Assembly: GCF_002261225.1 (NCBI RefSeq)
Contig: NZ_NEVM01000005.1
Coordinates: 310,001 to 374,000, forward strand
Source: Bordetella genomosp. 10
Lineage (GTDB): Bacteria > Pseudomonadota > Gammaproteobacteria > Burkholderiales > Burkholderiaceae_B
Length of the DNA stretch: 64,000 nt
Direction of reading: 5' to 3'
In this document: piece by piece, positions 1 to 7,775 of the stretch
Layout of the letters: each line of letters opens with the position of its first letter
Position numbering within the stretch: position 1 is the first letter of the stretch
Notes under the pieces: model-generated
Told to the model about the DNA's origin: nothing
Database searches by the model: none
What the model saw: only the letters and a program-made list of their open reading frames with translations
Made by a program: the position numbers and the translations under genes

Positions 1-226
1 GCCGGCCATAGGTCGCCACCGGGACGCCGGCGGCGCGGCTGGCGCCCAGGGCGGCCTGCGTCGCGGTATTCGGGAAGCGGACCGTGCTGGTCCGGACCAC
101 GGGCACGTTGACGGGCCCGGCGCGTCCGTCGACCGGCGCGGGCGCGCCGGCATGCAGCAGCCGGGTTTCGATATGAAGGCCGTCGGCCCGCGTCGGACGG
201 CCTTCCTGCACGGGTTCGTTGCTCAT
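1..226 (-). CDS. metC: Cystathionine beta-lyase-like PLP enzyme, N-terminal part (cut by window edge)
   Basis: Only the first 75 or so residues are in the window; the rest lies beyond position 1. The reading begins MSNEPVQEGRPTRADG and continues with ETRLLHAG, PVNVPVVRTSTVRF and a glycine-tyrosine-glycine segment near the edge. This is the characteristic start of the Cys/Met-metabolism PLP family (cystathionine beta-lyase, gamma-synthase), in which 'LHAG' and 'PVxxPVxxTST' precede the cofactor domain. Members split cystathionine or related thioethers or act on other sulfur amino acids; the catalytic lysine lies outside the window, so the exact activity cannot be read. The ATG overlaps the stop of the cupin gene by 4 bases (ATGA), so it is very likely the last visible gene of that operon. 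The symbol is a family-level guess. Confidence 0.72.
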   Translation of the reverse strand, partial: MSNEPVQEGRPTRADGLHIETRLLHAGAPAPVDGRAGPVNVPVVRTSTVRFPNTATQAALGASRAAGVPVATYGR

Positions 227-849
227 GCCCGCACCGCCTGGCTGTCGCGCAGGTGGTTCTTGTTGTAGTTGATGATCTCGCCCGTCTCCAGGTTCACGCC
301 GATGCGGTCGGAGAGCGTTTCCAACGGCCGGCCGTACAGATGGAAATGCAAGGTGGGCTCCTGGCCGGTGACGTGGATGCTGTGGATGTCGTCCGGCAGG
401 AAGGCGATCGACTGGCCGGGGCGCACCACGACCTCGCGCGCCTGCTCCAGGCTGGCGCGCGCCGGATCGGAGCCGTCGTCGGTGCGGCGATAGACGCGGT
501 TCAGCTCGTCGCCCGCGACCGCGACGATGACCGCCCAGGTGGTGTGGTTGTGCGGCACGGTGGTCTTGCCGGGGTTGATGGAATTCAGGTACAGCGCCAC
601 GTCGTCGTCGCTGTCTTCCGGATTCAACCGATAGCGGGTGGACGCCCCCGCCTCGCCGCCGCTCGCCGGCGGCGGGAAGTCCGCGCGGGTGAACAGATGG
701 GCGGCGGCCGCCAATTGCTCCAGGCGGTGGGTCACCCGGTCCAGGACCTCGCGGTCGGGCGCGCCGCCCGCCAGCAGCGCGCGCACGTCGGCCAGCGCGG
801 CCTTGACCTGTTGTTGCCGCTCGGCGGCGATCGAAGAAGCTTGGGTCAT
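223..849 (-). CDS. Cysteine dioxygenase-like cupin protein
   Basis: A 208-residue cupin. Residues about 96-120 (TVPHNHTTWAVIVAVAGDE) carry the HxH metal pair (His100, His102). A third histidine is in the DDIHSIH segment (156 or 159), and a later HFHLYG motif follows. This is the arrangement of bacterial cysteine dioxygenase and 3-mercaptopropionate dioxygenase, non-haem iron enzymes that oxidise a thiol to a sulfinate. Length fits the family (about 180-210). The start is the ATG at 849, which has a GGAG ribosome site 6 bases upstream; an in-frame reading extends further but is low-complexity Arg-rich sequence. It sits in a minus-strand operon between an amino-acid ABC transporter and a cystathionine-lyase-like gene, which supports a thiol or sulfur amino-acid substrate. 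Which thiol is not determinable. Confidence 0.8.
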   Translation of the reverse strand: MTQASSIAAERQQQVKAALADVRALLAGGAPDREVLDRVTHRLEQLAAAAHLFTRADFPPPASGGEAGASTRYRLNPEDSDDDVALYLNSINPGKTTVPHNHTTWAVIVAVAGDELNRVYRRTDDGSDPARASLEQAREVVVRPGQSIAFLPDDIHSIHVTGQEPTLHFHLYGRPLETLSDRIGVNLETGEIINYNKNHLRDSQAVRA

Positions 850-886
850 GCGTATCTCCAGGAAAAAATGACGGGAACGGCGTCGT

Positions 887-1741
887 TCAGTACGCCAGCG
901 CGTCAAGCGGCAGCGCGGAAAAAAGCGGGCGCGGCGCGGGCGCGCGATCGTCGCGCCCCGCATGCGACGCCCGTTGCAGGAAGGCGCGCGTGCGCGGGTT
1001 GGCGGGCGCGCCGAACAGGCGCGCCGGCGGTCCGGCCTCGACGATGCGGCCGGCCTCGGTGAAGTACACCGTGTCGCTCACCTCTTCCGCGAACCGCATT
1101 TCATGGGTCACGAGCAGGCAGGTCAGCCCGTCCTGCACCAGGTCGCGGATGACGGTGAGCACCTCGCCGACCATTTCCGGGTCCAGGGCCGAGGTCACTT
1201 CGTCGAAGAGGATGAGCTTGGGACGCATCGCCAGGGCCCGCGCGATCGCCACCCGCTGCTGCTGGCCGCCGGACAGCTCGCCCGGATAGGCGTTCTCCTT
1301 GTGCTCCATGCGCACCTTGGCCAGCAGTTCCCGCGCATGGGCGATGGCCTGGGCGCGCGGCAGGCCGCCCACGCGCACCGGCGCGATGACCAGGTTCTCC
1401 AGCACGCTGAGGTGGGGGAACAGGTTGTACTGCTGGAAGACGAAGCCCACCTGCTTGCGCAGCGCGATGAACTGCGCCTCCGCGTTCAGCGCGTGGACCG
1501 CCACGCCGTCCACGTCGATGGCCCCTTGCTGCGGACGCAGGAGGCCCGTGATGCAGCGCAGGATGGTGGACTTGCCGGAACCCGACGGGCCGATGATGGA
1601 CACCGCCTGCCCCTGGCCGACCTCGACGTCTATGCCCTTGAGCACCTCGGTCGCGCCGAAGGCGAGATGCACGCCGCGCAGGCTGACCAGCGGCCGCGAC
1701 GGCGAGGACGACGGCGCGGGACGGATATCAATGACGGACAT
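887..1741 (-). CDS. Polar amino-acid ABC transporter, ATP-binding protein
   Basis: A 284-residue ATPase of the GlnQ/HisP group that energises uptake at the inner membrane. Walker A is GPSGSGKST (about 51-59), the Q-loop region reads VFQQYNLFPHL, the signature is LSGGQQQR, and Walker B is LILFDEVTSALDPEMVGEV, followed by the switch histidine in THEM. About 25 extra C-terminal residues (HAGRDDRAPAPRP...) go beyond the usual 240-260. The start overlaps the permease stop by 14 bases, so the two are translationally linked. The adjoining permeases and two binding proteins complete one importer. Confidence 0.93.
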   Translation of the reverse strand: MSVIDIRPAPSSSPSRPLVSLRGVHLAFGATEVLKGIDVEVGQGQAVSIIGPSGSGKSTILRCITGLLRPQQGAIDVDGVAVHALNAEAQFIALRKQVGFVFQQYNLFPHLSVLENLVIAPVRVGGLPRAQAIAHARELLAKVRMEHKENAYPGELSGGQQQRVAIARALAMRPKLILFDEVTSALDPEMVGEVLTVIRDLVQDGLTCLLVTHEMRFAEEVSDTVYFTEAGRIVEAGPPARLFGAPANPRTRAFLQRASHAGRDDRAPAPRPLFSALPLDALAY

Positions 1742-2567
1742 GGCGAGCCTCCAGCCGGCGCGTCCAGCGCGAAATGGGATAGCAGTATGCGAAGAACAAG
1801 GCGAGCATCGTGAAGTAGACGCAGATGGTGAAGTCGGTGCGGGCCACGGTATTGCTGGCGACGGTGGCGGTGTCGACCAGGTCGTGCACGCCCACCAGCG
1901 ACGCCAGCGCGGTGCTCATGGTGATGCTGGCGTAGAGATTCATCCACGGCGGCAGCATGCGGCGCACGCACTGCGGCAGCACGATCATGCGGAAGATCTG
2001 CCAGCGCCGGAACGCGAGCGACTGCGCGGCCTCCCACTGCGCGGCGGGAATGGACTGGACCGCGCCGCGAAAGATCTCCGCCACGTTGGCGCTGGCCGGC
2101 AAGGCCAGGCCGACCACCACCTTGATCCAGTCCGGGAATTCCACCGACCATGAGAACAGCCGCAACTCGAAGGGAAAGACGTAGGTGGTGAAGTAGATCA
2201 GCACCAGGATGGGCGCGTTGCGGAACACCTGGACGTAGCCCCGCGCCAGCGCGCGCACCGCGCGCAGCGGCGACAGCGACAGGGCCCCGACGAACAGCCC
2301 CAGGACGGTACCCAGGGCCATGGCCAGGGCGCTGAGTCCGATGTTCACGCCCAGGCCCAGCAGCAGCGCCGGCGACCAGCGCCAGAGATAGCGCAGCACG
2401 TCGGGCAGCGCGCCGGCCGCGTCCAGCGCCGCGCCGGCGCCGGCCAGCAGCGCCAGCACGCACAAGGGCAGCAGCGACCCGCGCAACACGCGCCGCGCGA
2501 GGCCGGCGCCGCCGGGCCCCTGCCCCGCTCGCGCGGAATCGCCGGAGAAGGTCAGGTCATTGGCCAT
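1728..2567 (-). CDS. Polar amino-acid ABC transporter permease (HisM/GlnP type)
   Basis: A 279-residue integral membrane protein with a roughly 30-residue hydrophilic head. After it comes the usual HisMQ pattern: hydrophobic segments near 30-50, 68-95 and further on, with the permease loop around residues 165-195 (FRGAVQSIPAAQWEAAQSL, then the EAA-like segment and MIVLPQCVRRMLPPWMN). That loop docks on the ATPase. It overlaps the upstream permease by 11 bases and the downstream ATPase by 14. With the 2557-3294 gene it would form the heterodimeric channel. Substrate specificity cannot be read from a permease of this family. Confidence 0.92.
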   Translation of the reverse strand: MANDLTFSGDSARAGQGPGGAGLARRVLRGSLLPLCVLALLAGAGAALDAAGALPDVLRYLWRWSPALLLGLGVNIGLSALAMALGTVLGLFVGALSLSPLRAVRALARGYVQVFRNAPILVLIYFTTYVFPFELRLFSWSVEFPDWIKVVVGLALPASANVAEIFRGAVQSIPAAQWEAAQSLAFRRWQIFRMIVLPQCVRRMLPPWMNLYASITMSTALASLVGVHDLVDTATVASNTVARTDFTICVYFTMLALFFAYCYPISRWTRRLEARHVRH

Positions 2568-3294
2568 AACCGGGCATCCTCAAACGCTGCTCCAGGAAAC
2601 GGCCCAGCACGCTGACCAGCCAGGTCAACAGGCCGAAATACGCCAGGATGAGCAACAGCAGCTCCAGCACGTTGTCCCGATGCGACCAGATCATGATCGA
2701 CTCGTACGTCACGTCGCCCACCGCGATCGCCGAGGCGATCGCGGTCATCTTCACCAGGTCGACCAGGTTGTTCACCAGCGCCGGCAGCGCGAAGCGCAGG
2801 GCCAGCGGCAATTGCACGCGCACCAGCGTCTGACCGCGCGTGAACGCCAGCGAACGCGCGGACTCCAGCATGACGGGCGGCACGGCCTCGATGCCGGCGC
2901 GCAAGGCTTCGGCATGGAAAACGGCCTTGTGCAGGCCGATCACCAGCACCACCCACATGAAGGGCGTGATGGGGTTGGCCTCGCCCAGGCGCTGCGTGAT
3001 CAGCATGTTCAACACCAGGAAGGCGCAGTAAAGCTGCACCAGCGTCGGCGTATTGCGCGTCAGCTCGACGAAGCCGCGCAAGGGGCGGCGCAGCCACGCC
3101 GGCCCGTTCGACAGGCCGGCGGCGATGAGCACGCCGAACAGCAGGCTGACCGGCATGGTCCAGGCGCACAGCTCCAGCGTCACCCAAAGCCCGTGCAGGA
3201 AGGAGGCCCGCTCGGCGCCGTCCAGCACGAAGCCGTAGTTCAGGCCCAGGGGCTTGAAGAAGCCGACCCAGGCCTGCAATGCCGTATCGATCAT
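2557..3294 (-). CDS. Polar amino-acid ABC transporter permease (HisQ/GlnP type)
   Basis: A 245-residue membrane protein and the second channel subunit. Recognisable pieces are GFVELTRNTPTLVQLY (the TM-linked 'RNTPxLVQL' signature of amino-acid permeases) and the EAA loop EALRAGIEAVPPVMLESARSLAF, ending in VQLPLALRFALPALVNNLVDLVK. The ATG overlaps the stop of the aminotransferase gene by 4 bases (ATGA). Length matches the family. The two permeases are clearly related but divergent, as expected for a heterodimer. Confidence 0.92.
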   Translation of the reverse strand: MIDTALQAWVGFFKPLGLNYGFVLDGAERASFLHGLWVTLELCAWTMPVSLLFGVLIAAGLSNGPAWLRRPLRGFVELTRNTPTLVQLYCAFLVLNMLITQRLGEANPITPFMWVVLVIGLHKAVFHAEALRAGIEAVPPVMLESARSLAFTRGQTLVRVQLPLALRFALPALVNNLVDLVKMTAIASAIAVGDVTYESIMIWSHRDNVLELLLLILAYFGLLTWLVSVLGRFLEQRLRMPGYGQ

Positions 3295-4541
3295 GCCGCG
3301 GCCTCCACGGCCGGCGTCGTCGCCAAGGTGTCGACCGCGCGGCCGATGCGGACGATGGCCTCTTCGATATGCGCGTCCGAGGCGGCGAACGACAGGCGGA
3401 AATACGGCGACAGCCCATAGGCGGCCCCGCGCACCACGGCGACGCCCTCGGCTTCCAGCAGCCAGTCGACGACGTCGCCGTCGGTCTGGAGGGGACGGCC
3501 GTCGGGGCGCACCCGGCCCAGCAGGCCGGCCACGCCCACCCAGGCGAAGAAGGAACCGCGCGGCTCCGTCACGGCCAGCCCCGGCACCCCTCCCAATCCC
3601 TCAACCACCTTGCGGGCGCGGCGGGCATAGGCGCCGCGCGCATGCTGCACGAAGCCCTCGGACTGTCCTTGCAGCCCGGCCAGGGCGGCCGCCTGCCCGA
3701 CCGAGCTCGGCCCGGAGGACACCTGCGACTGCACCGCTTCGAAGGCATGGATCAGCGGCGCGGGACCGATGCCCCAGCCGATGCGCCAACCCGTCATGGC
3801 GAAGGTCTTGGAGACGCCGCCGACGATCAGGGTGCGGTCGCGCAGGTCCGGCGCCACCTTCAGCAAATGCGCCGGCGGCTCGGCGCCGAACCAGATCTGC
3901 TCGTACAACTCGTCCCACAGCACCAGCACGTGCGGCGCCGCGCGCAGCACCTCGGCCAGCGCCGCCAGTTCGCCGGCGTCGTAGACCGCGCCGGTGGGAT
4001 TGCCCGGCGAATTCAGGACCAGCCACTTGGTGCGCGGCGTAATGGCGCGGCGCAAGGCCTCCGCGGTCAGCTTGAAGCCGTCGGCCGCCCGGGTCTCGAC
4101 CACCACCGGCACGCCGCCGTTGACCCGCACGCTGTCGGGAAAGGTCGGCCAGTAAGGCGCCGGCACGATGACCTCGTCGCCGTCGTCCAGCACGGCGGCG
4201 AAGGCCAGGTAGATCACCTGCTTGCCGCCATTGGACACGATGACGTTGGCCGATTCGTAGTCCAGGCCGTGGCGGTTTGCGTAATCCTCGGCCACCGCGC
4301 GGCGCAGGGCCGCGGTGCCGGCGGTGGGCGTGTACTTGGTCTGGCCCGCCGCCAGCGCGGCGAACGCCGCGTCCTTGATCGCCTGCGGCGTGTCGAAGTC
4401 CGGCTCGCCCGAGGTCAGGGCGATGATGGAACGGCCCTCGGCCGCCAGCCGCGCGGCCCGCTGGCCGGCCGCGGCGATGGGGGAAAGCGCCACGCCGAGC
4501 GAACGGCGCGACAGCACTTCGGGGAACAACAACGTGCTCAT
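3291..4541 (-). CDS. Class I/II PLP-dependent aminotransferase
   Basis: A 416-residue aspartate-aminotransferase-fold enzyme (AspC/PatA-like) that would remove the amino group of an imported amino acid. Family marks in order: TSGEPDFDTP, GGKQVIY (cofactor phosphate side), NSPGNPTG (Asn near 181), WDELYEQIWF (Asp near 210, contacting the pyridine N) and GGVSKTFAMTGWRIGW with the Schiff-base lysine near 245. The ATG at 4541 has AGGAG with an 8-base spacer; a TTG two codons upstream is less likely. It sits 2 bases after the binding-protein stop and overlaps the next permease by 4 bases, so it is co-transcribed with the transporter. The substrate is unknown; the operon context hints at a sulfur amino acid. 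Confidence 0.92.
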   Translation of the reverse strand: MSTLLFPEVLSRRSLGVALSPIAAAGQRAARLAAEGRSIIALTSGEPDFDTPQAIKDAAFAALAAGQTKYTPTAGTAALRRAVAEDYANRHGLDYESANVIVSNGGKQVIYLAFAAVLDDGDEVIVPAPYWPTFPDSVRVNGGVPVVVETRAADGFKLTAEALRRAITPRTKWLVLNSPGNPTGAVYDAGELAALAEVLRAAPHVLVLWDELYEQIWFGAEPPAHLLKVAPDLRDRTLIVGGVSKTFAMTGWRIGWGIGPAPLIHAFEAVQSQVSSGPSSVGQAAALAGLQGQSEGFVQHARGAYARRARKVVEGLGGVPGLAVTEPRGSFFAWVGVAGLLGRVRPDGRPLQTDGDVVDWLLEAEGVAVVRGAAYGLSPYFRLSFAASDAHIEEAIVRIGRAVDTLATTPAVEAAA

Positions 4542-4543
4542 GT

Positions 4544-5440
4544 TCAATTCTCCTGTATTTCCGGGGGCGCCTTGTCGAAGCTACCCTGCCGCGCCTTGTC
4601 CGTGGCCTTGCGGATATAGTCGTCCGGCACGCCGAACTTCCCGGCCTGGGCCAGCAGATAGCCGCTCTTGAGCCAGTCATGGATGACGCCGTCGACGAAG
4701 GCGCGCGTATCGGCTTCGTTGCGCCGCGTCCAGATCACCGTGGGCGAGGGAATCAGCAGGTCGGACGTGGCCAGCGTGTACCCTTCCCACTCCTTGGCGT
4801 GCGGCCCATGCAGCAGCTCGTACAGGGCCGGCTGGACGTGTACCGACGCCGCGCAGGTGCCGCCCTTGAGGGCCAGCAGCGATTCGGGAATGCCGCGCAG
4901 CCCCTTCACCACCGCGCCGTAGGTCTTGTCCAGGGGCTCGGCGTAATTGCTGCCTTGGGAGACGCAGGCGACCTTGCCCTTCAGGTCTTCCCAGCGCGTG
5001 ATGCCGCTCTGCCGCGAAACCAGCGCCGCGCCGCCGACCTCGTTATAGGGCGTGGGCGCGTAGCTGAGGCTGGCGCTACGCTCGCGCGTCCACTGGATGT
5101 TGGCCACCAGCAGGTCCACTTTGCCCGACTGCAGGAATTGCACGCGCGTGGACGCCGTGACGCTCACGGTCTCCAGCTTGACGCCGAGACGGCGCGCGAT
5201 GTCCTCGCCCAGCTCGGCCTGGAAGCCCCCCACCTTGCCGGTGGCGGGGTCCATGATGCCGAAGGGCGGGCTGACGCCGTCGATGCCGACCACCAGCTTG
5301 CCGCGCTGCTTGATCCTGTCCAGCGTGGCGTCGGCGCGGGCTTGCGGCGCGAACGCCAGGGACGCGATGGCCGCGGCGATCGCGAGGGACACGGCGACGC
5401 CGGCGCGCCGATGCGGCGCGGCGGGGATGCGAGGTTTCAT
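4544..5440 (-). CDS. Amino-acid ABC transporter solute-binding protein (copy 1)
   Basis: A 298-residue periplasmic protein of the SBP-3 family. A long signal peptide (MKPRIPAAPHRR, hydrophobic core, cut near AQARA-DATL) leads into DATLDRIKQRGKLVVGIDG and FGIMDPATGKVGGFQAELG, then TRVQFLQSGKVDLLVAN. The last segment is the typical ligand hinge. Two cysteines (ACVSQGS and GGTCAASV) are conserved with the neighbouring paralogue and could form a disulfide. The start at 5440 has GGGAG with an 8-base spacer; an upstream ATG at 5461 overlaps the previous stop (ATGA) but would lengthen an already complete signal sequence. Partner of the permeases at 1728-3294. Confidence 0.88.
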   Translation of the reverse strand: MKPRIPAAPHRRAGVAVSLAIAAAIASLAFAPQARADATLDRIKQRGKLVVGIDGVSPPFGIMDPATGKVGGFQAELGEDIARRLGVKLETVSVTASTRVQFLQSGKVDLLVANIQWTRERSASLSYAPTPYNEVGGAALVSRQSGITRWEDLKGKVACVSQGSNYAEPLDKTYGAVVKGLRGIPESLLALKGGTCAASVHVQPALYELLHGPHAKEWEGYTLATSDLLIPSPTVIWTRRNEADTRAFVDGVIHDWLKSGYLLAQAGKFGVPDDYIRKATDKARQGSFDKAPPEIQEN

Positions 5441-5457
5441 GTTGCGCGCTCCCTCGC

Positions 5458-6348
5458 TCATTTGCCGGCCGCCGGTTTAGCCGATTCTGCTTGTGTTGCC
5501 GCCTGCGCGACCACGGGCGGCCAGCCCTCCTGCTCCGCCCGCCGGTGCAGGTCTTGCAACAGGGGCAGCGCGGGTTCGATGCCCAGGCGCTTCTCGGTGT
5601 CGATCAGCCAACCGCTGCGGTGCCAGCCGCGCACGATCCTGTCGACGGCCGCGATGGTGTCCGTCTCGCCCTTGCGCGTCCAGACCACCGAGTCGGCCGG
5701 CAGTATGGTGCCGGCAATGGGCGCCTCGTAGCCGCTCCATTCCGGGTTGGACTTCAACAAGGGATAGATCAGCGTGGAGTCGTGGACCGCCGCCACGCAC
5801 TGGCCGCCGCGCAGCGCCAGCAGCGAATCGGAAGAACTCTTGTAGCCCTTGACCTGCGCGCCGTACTGCCTGGACAAGGGGTCGGCGAAGCTGCTGCCTT
5901 GCGACACGCACACCGGCTTGCCGCGCAGGTCCTCCCACTCATGGATGCCGCTGCCCTTGCGTATGGCGGCCGCGCCGCCCACGCGATAGAAAGGCGTGGG
6001 CGCATATCCCAGTATCTGGGCGCGCTCCGGATTCAACTCCATGGACGCCACCAGCAGGTCGACCTTGCCGGAGATCAGGAACTGCACGCGGGTCGCCGTC
6101 TGCACCGGCACCAGGTCCACCTGCGCGCCCAGGCCCTGGGCCAGCGCGCGCGCCAGTTCGGGATTCCAGCCCACCAGTTGCTGCGTGGCGGGATCGATGG
6201 AGCCGAAGACGCCGCCGTTGACCAGCACGCCGACGGCCACCTTGCCGCGCTCGTGGATCCTGTCCAGCGTGGCGTCGGCATGGGCGGCGCCGGCCGCCGC
6301 GAGCATCGCCCATGCCGCGGTCATATTGAAAATCTTGCGCAATGCCAT
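5458..6348 (-). CDS. Amino-acid ABC transporter solute-binding protein (copy 2)
   Basis: A 296-residue SBP-3 family protein with signal peptide MALRKIFNMTAAWAMLAAAGAA and probable cleavage before DATLDRI. It is a diverged duplicate of the next gene downstream. Both share DATLDRI, RVQFL.SGKVDLLVA, ER....YAPTP, VGGAA, WEDL.GK..CVSQGS and SLLAL.GG.C. The ATG at 6348 is chosen because the signal peptide starts there; the longer in-frame reading adds a Cys-rich stretch with no family character. The C-terminal tail is longer and Ala/Gln-rich (VVAQAATQAESAKPAAGK). Two receptors for one channel suggest a broadened substrate range. Confidence 0.86.
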   Translation of the reverse strand: MALRKIFNMTAAWAMLAAAGAAHADATLDRIHERGKVAVGVLVNGGVFGSIDPATQQLVGWNPELARALAQGLGAQVDLVPVQTATRVQFLISGKVDLLVASMELNPERAQILGYAPTPFYRVGGAAAIRKGSGIHEWEDLRGKPVCVSQGSSFADPLSRQYGAQVKGYKSSSDSLLALRGGQCVAAVHDSTLIYPLLKSNPEWSGYEAPIAGTILPADSVVWTRKGETDTIAAVDRIVRGWHRSGWLIDTEKRLGIEPALPLLQDLHRRAEQEGWPPVVAQAATQAESAKPAAGK

Positions 6349-6492
6349 GTGCTTTGAGACCTTGTCGAAATAACAAGGCCACATGCTGCAGGCGCGCCGC
6401 GCGCATGGCAAAGAATGCTTTCAGATATTCATATGACCGGCCGCGCAAGCACTCGCGCGCCAGAGGGAGCGCCCCGCTTTCCGGTTCTATCG

Positions 6493-7416
6493 TTATGCGT
6501 GTTTCACCGCGTCGCGGCCGCCACGGCGCTGGCGTATGCCGCGATCCACGGGGGCGATCTGCTCCAGCAATTGCGTGAAGGCCAGCGCCATCGGGCTGAG
6601 CGCCGCCCGTTTTCGGAACAGCACGCCTATCGTGCGCCGGCACGCGCGGCCGGGCAGCGCTTCGGCGCGCAGGTCGGCCATGTTCACGCCCTTCAAACCG
6701 CTGCTGGGCAGGATGGTGACGCCCAGGCCGTTGCGCACCATGCTCACCGCCGTTCCCATGTAGGCGACCTCCAGGGCGGGCACCAGGCTGGGGCGATTCT
6801 GGCGCAAGGCCCTGTCGGACGATCCTTGCGCCAGGGTGATCAGCGGATGCGACTCCAGCTTCTGCCAGCTCACCGGGCCATCGAACACCGGATGTCCGAT
6901 GGGCGCGACGGCCACCAACTGGTCGCGGAACAGCGGCTTGAACTCGACTTCCGGATCGCCGCTCAACTCCGAGCCGACGCCGAGTTCGACGTCCCCGCGC
7001 TTGACGGCCTCGATGACGGCGACGTTCAACTCCTCCCGCAGCAGCACGCGCACGCCCGGATAACGGGAACGGAATTGCCCCAGCACTTCCGTCAGGAGCC
7101 CGAAGGCCAGCGACGGCAGGGCCGACAACTGAAGCTGGCCGGCGACGCCGGCGCCCACGTCGGTGATCCGCGCATAGACGTCGCGCAGCGATTTCAGGAT
7201 AGGCGCGACCTCGCGATAGAAGCTCTGGCCCGCCGCGGTCAGGCGGCAGGTTCGGGTGGTGCGCTCGAACAGGTGGATGCCGATATCGTCTTCCAGTTGG
7301 CGTATCTGCACCGAGAACGAGGGTTGCGTCACGCACAGCTCCGCCGCCGCCTTGGCGAACGACCCCGAACGCGCCGCCAGGACAAAGGCCTGCAACTGCC
7401 GATATTTGATGTTCAT
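6493..7416 (-). CDS. LysR-family transcriptional regulator
   Basis: A 307-residue LTTR. The N-terminal winged helix (residues 1-60: FVLAARSGSFAKAAAELCVTQPSFSVQIRQLE) is followed by the linker helix and an effector domain of about 200 residues (from about 90, QLQLSALPSLAFG; later LVAVAPIGHPV and GLGVTILPSSGL). It resembles CynR/NAC-type activators in layout. It lies upstream of, and in the same direction as, the binding-protein operon (144-base gap) and is divergent from the amidase/LIV operon, so it could control either side. A dyad fitting a LysR box lies 51 bases before its start. Confidence 0.9.
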   Translation of the reverse strand: MNIKYRQLQAFVLAARSGSFAKAAAELCVTQPSFSVQIRQLEDDIGIHLFERTTRTCRLTAAGQSFYREVAPILKSLRDVYARITDVGAGVAGQLQLSALPSLAFGLLTEVLGQFRSRYPGVRVLLREELNVAVIEAVKRGDVELGVGSELSGDPEVEFKPLFRDQLVAVAPIGHPVFDGPVSWQKLESHPLITLAQGSSDRALRQNRPSLVPALEVAYMGTAVSMVRNGLGVTILPSSGLKGVNMADLRAEALPGRACRRTIGVLFRKRAALSPMALAFTQLLEQIAPVDRGIRQRRGGRDAVKHA

Positions 7417-7466
7417 GCACTCCGCCTTGCGCGTATGTACGCCCCGCGTGCGCTCCGCCTTGAATA

Positions 7467-7483
7467 ATTAGTTTTTTACTAAT
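7467..7483. promoter_or_regulatory. Candidate LysR-box dyad in the divergent promoter
   Basis: ATTAGT (7467-7472) and ACTAAT (7478-7483) are perfect inverted arms around a T tract. The inner 13 bases fit T-N11-A, the LysR consensus. It lies in a locally AT-rich stretch between the LysR gene (start 7416) and the AtzG-like gene (start 7566). A TATTAT at 7494-7499 could serve as a -10 element for the plus-strand operon. Binding is inferred from position and symmetry only. Confidence 0.5.
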
Positions 7484-7565
7484 AATGCTTGCATATTATC
7501 GAATAGCGGTTCGTCCCACAATCAGCGCAAACTACAGTTCCTTTCACATCGCGTGGGAAGAACCG

Positions 7566-7775
7566 ATGATGACGTCCCAGAATGCGGATACGCCGTTGTC
7601 CCCGCTTTTCTCGCTGTTGGCCGAAGATGCGGGACTGCATGAGATCGCCGCCCGGTACCGGCAGGATCTCTACTTCGCCGTCCAGTCCGCCATGCAGTTG
7701 CGCAATGCCCTGCTCGCGCTGGACGACGTCGCCGCCGAACCCTGGCCGCCCATGCGGACCAGGAGCGCCGCATGA
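7566..7775 (+). CDS. AtzG-like small amidase partner (GatC-like)
   Basis: A short 69-residue protein, MMTSQNADTPLSPL..., with a predicted helical core (FSLLAEDAGLHEIAARYRQ) and a tail LALDDVAAEPWPPM. Size, helical make-up, the acidic/Pro tail and position directly upstream of an amidase-signature gene match AtzG-type or DUF4089 proteins, which wrap around AtzE-like hydrolases as GatC does around GatA. Its stop overlaps the amidase start by 4 bases (ATGA), indicating coupled translation. The ATG at 7566 follows a GGAAG ribosome site; a longer in-frame reading starts in the promoter region and is unlikely. Assignment rests on context more than on sequence motifs. Confidence 0.6.
   Translation: MMTSQNADTPLSPLFSLLAEDAGLHEIAARYRQDLYFAVQSAMQLRNALLALDDVAAEPWPPMRTRSAA

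Noticed and set aside
887..1813. Plus-strand frames opposite the ABC ATPase gene
   Set aside because: Composition rich in Arg, His and Gln, no family marks; shadow of the Walker-motif gene on the minus strand.
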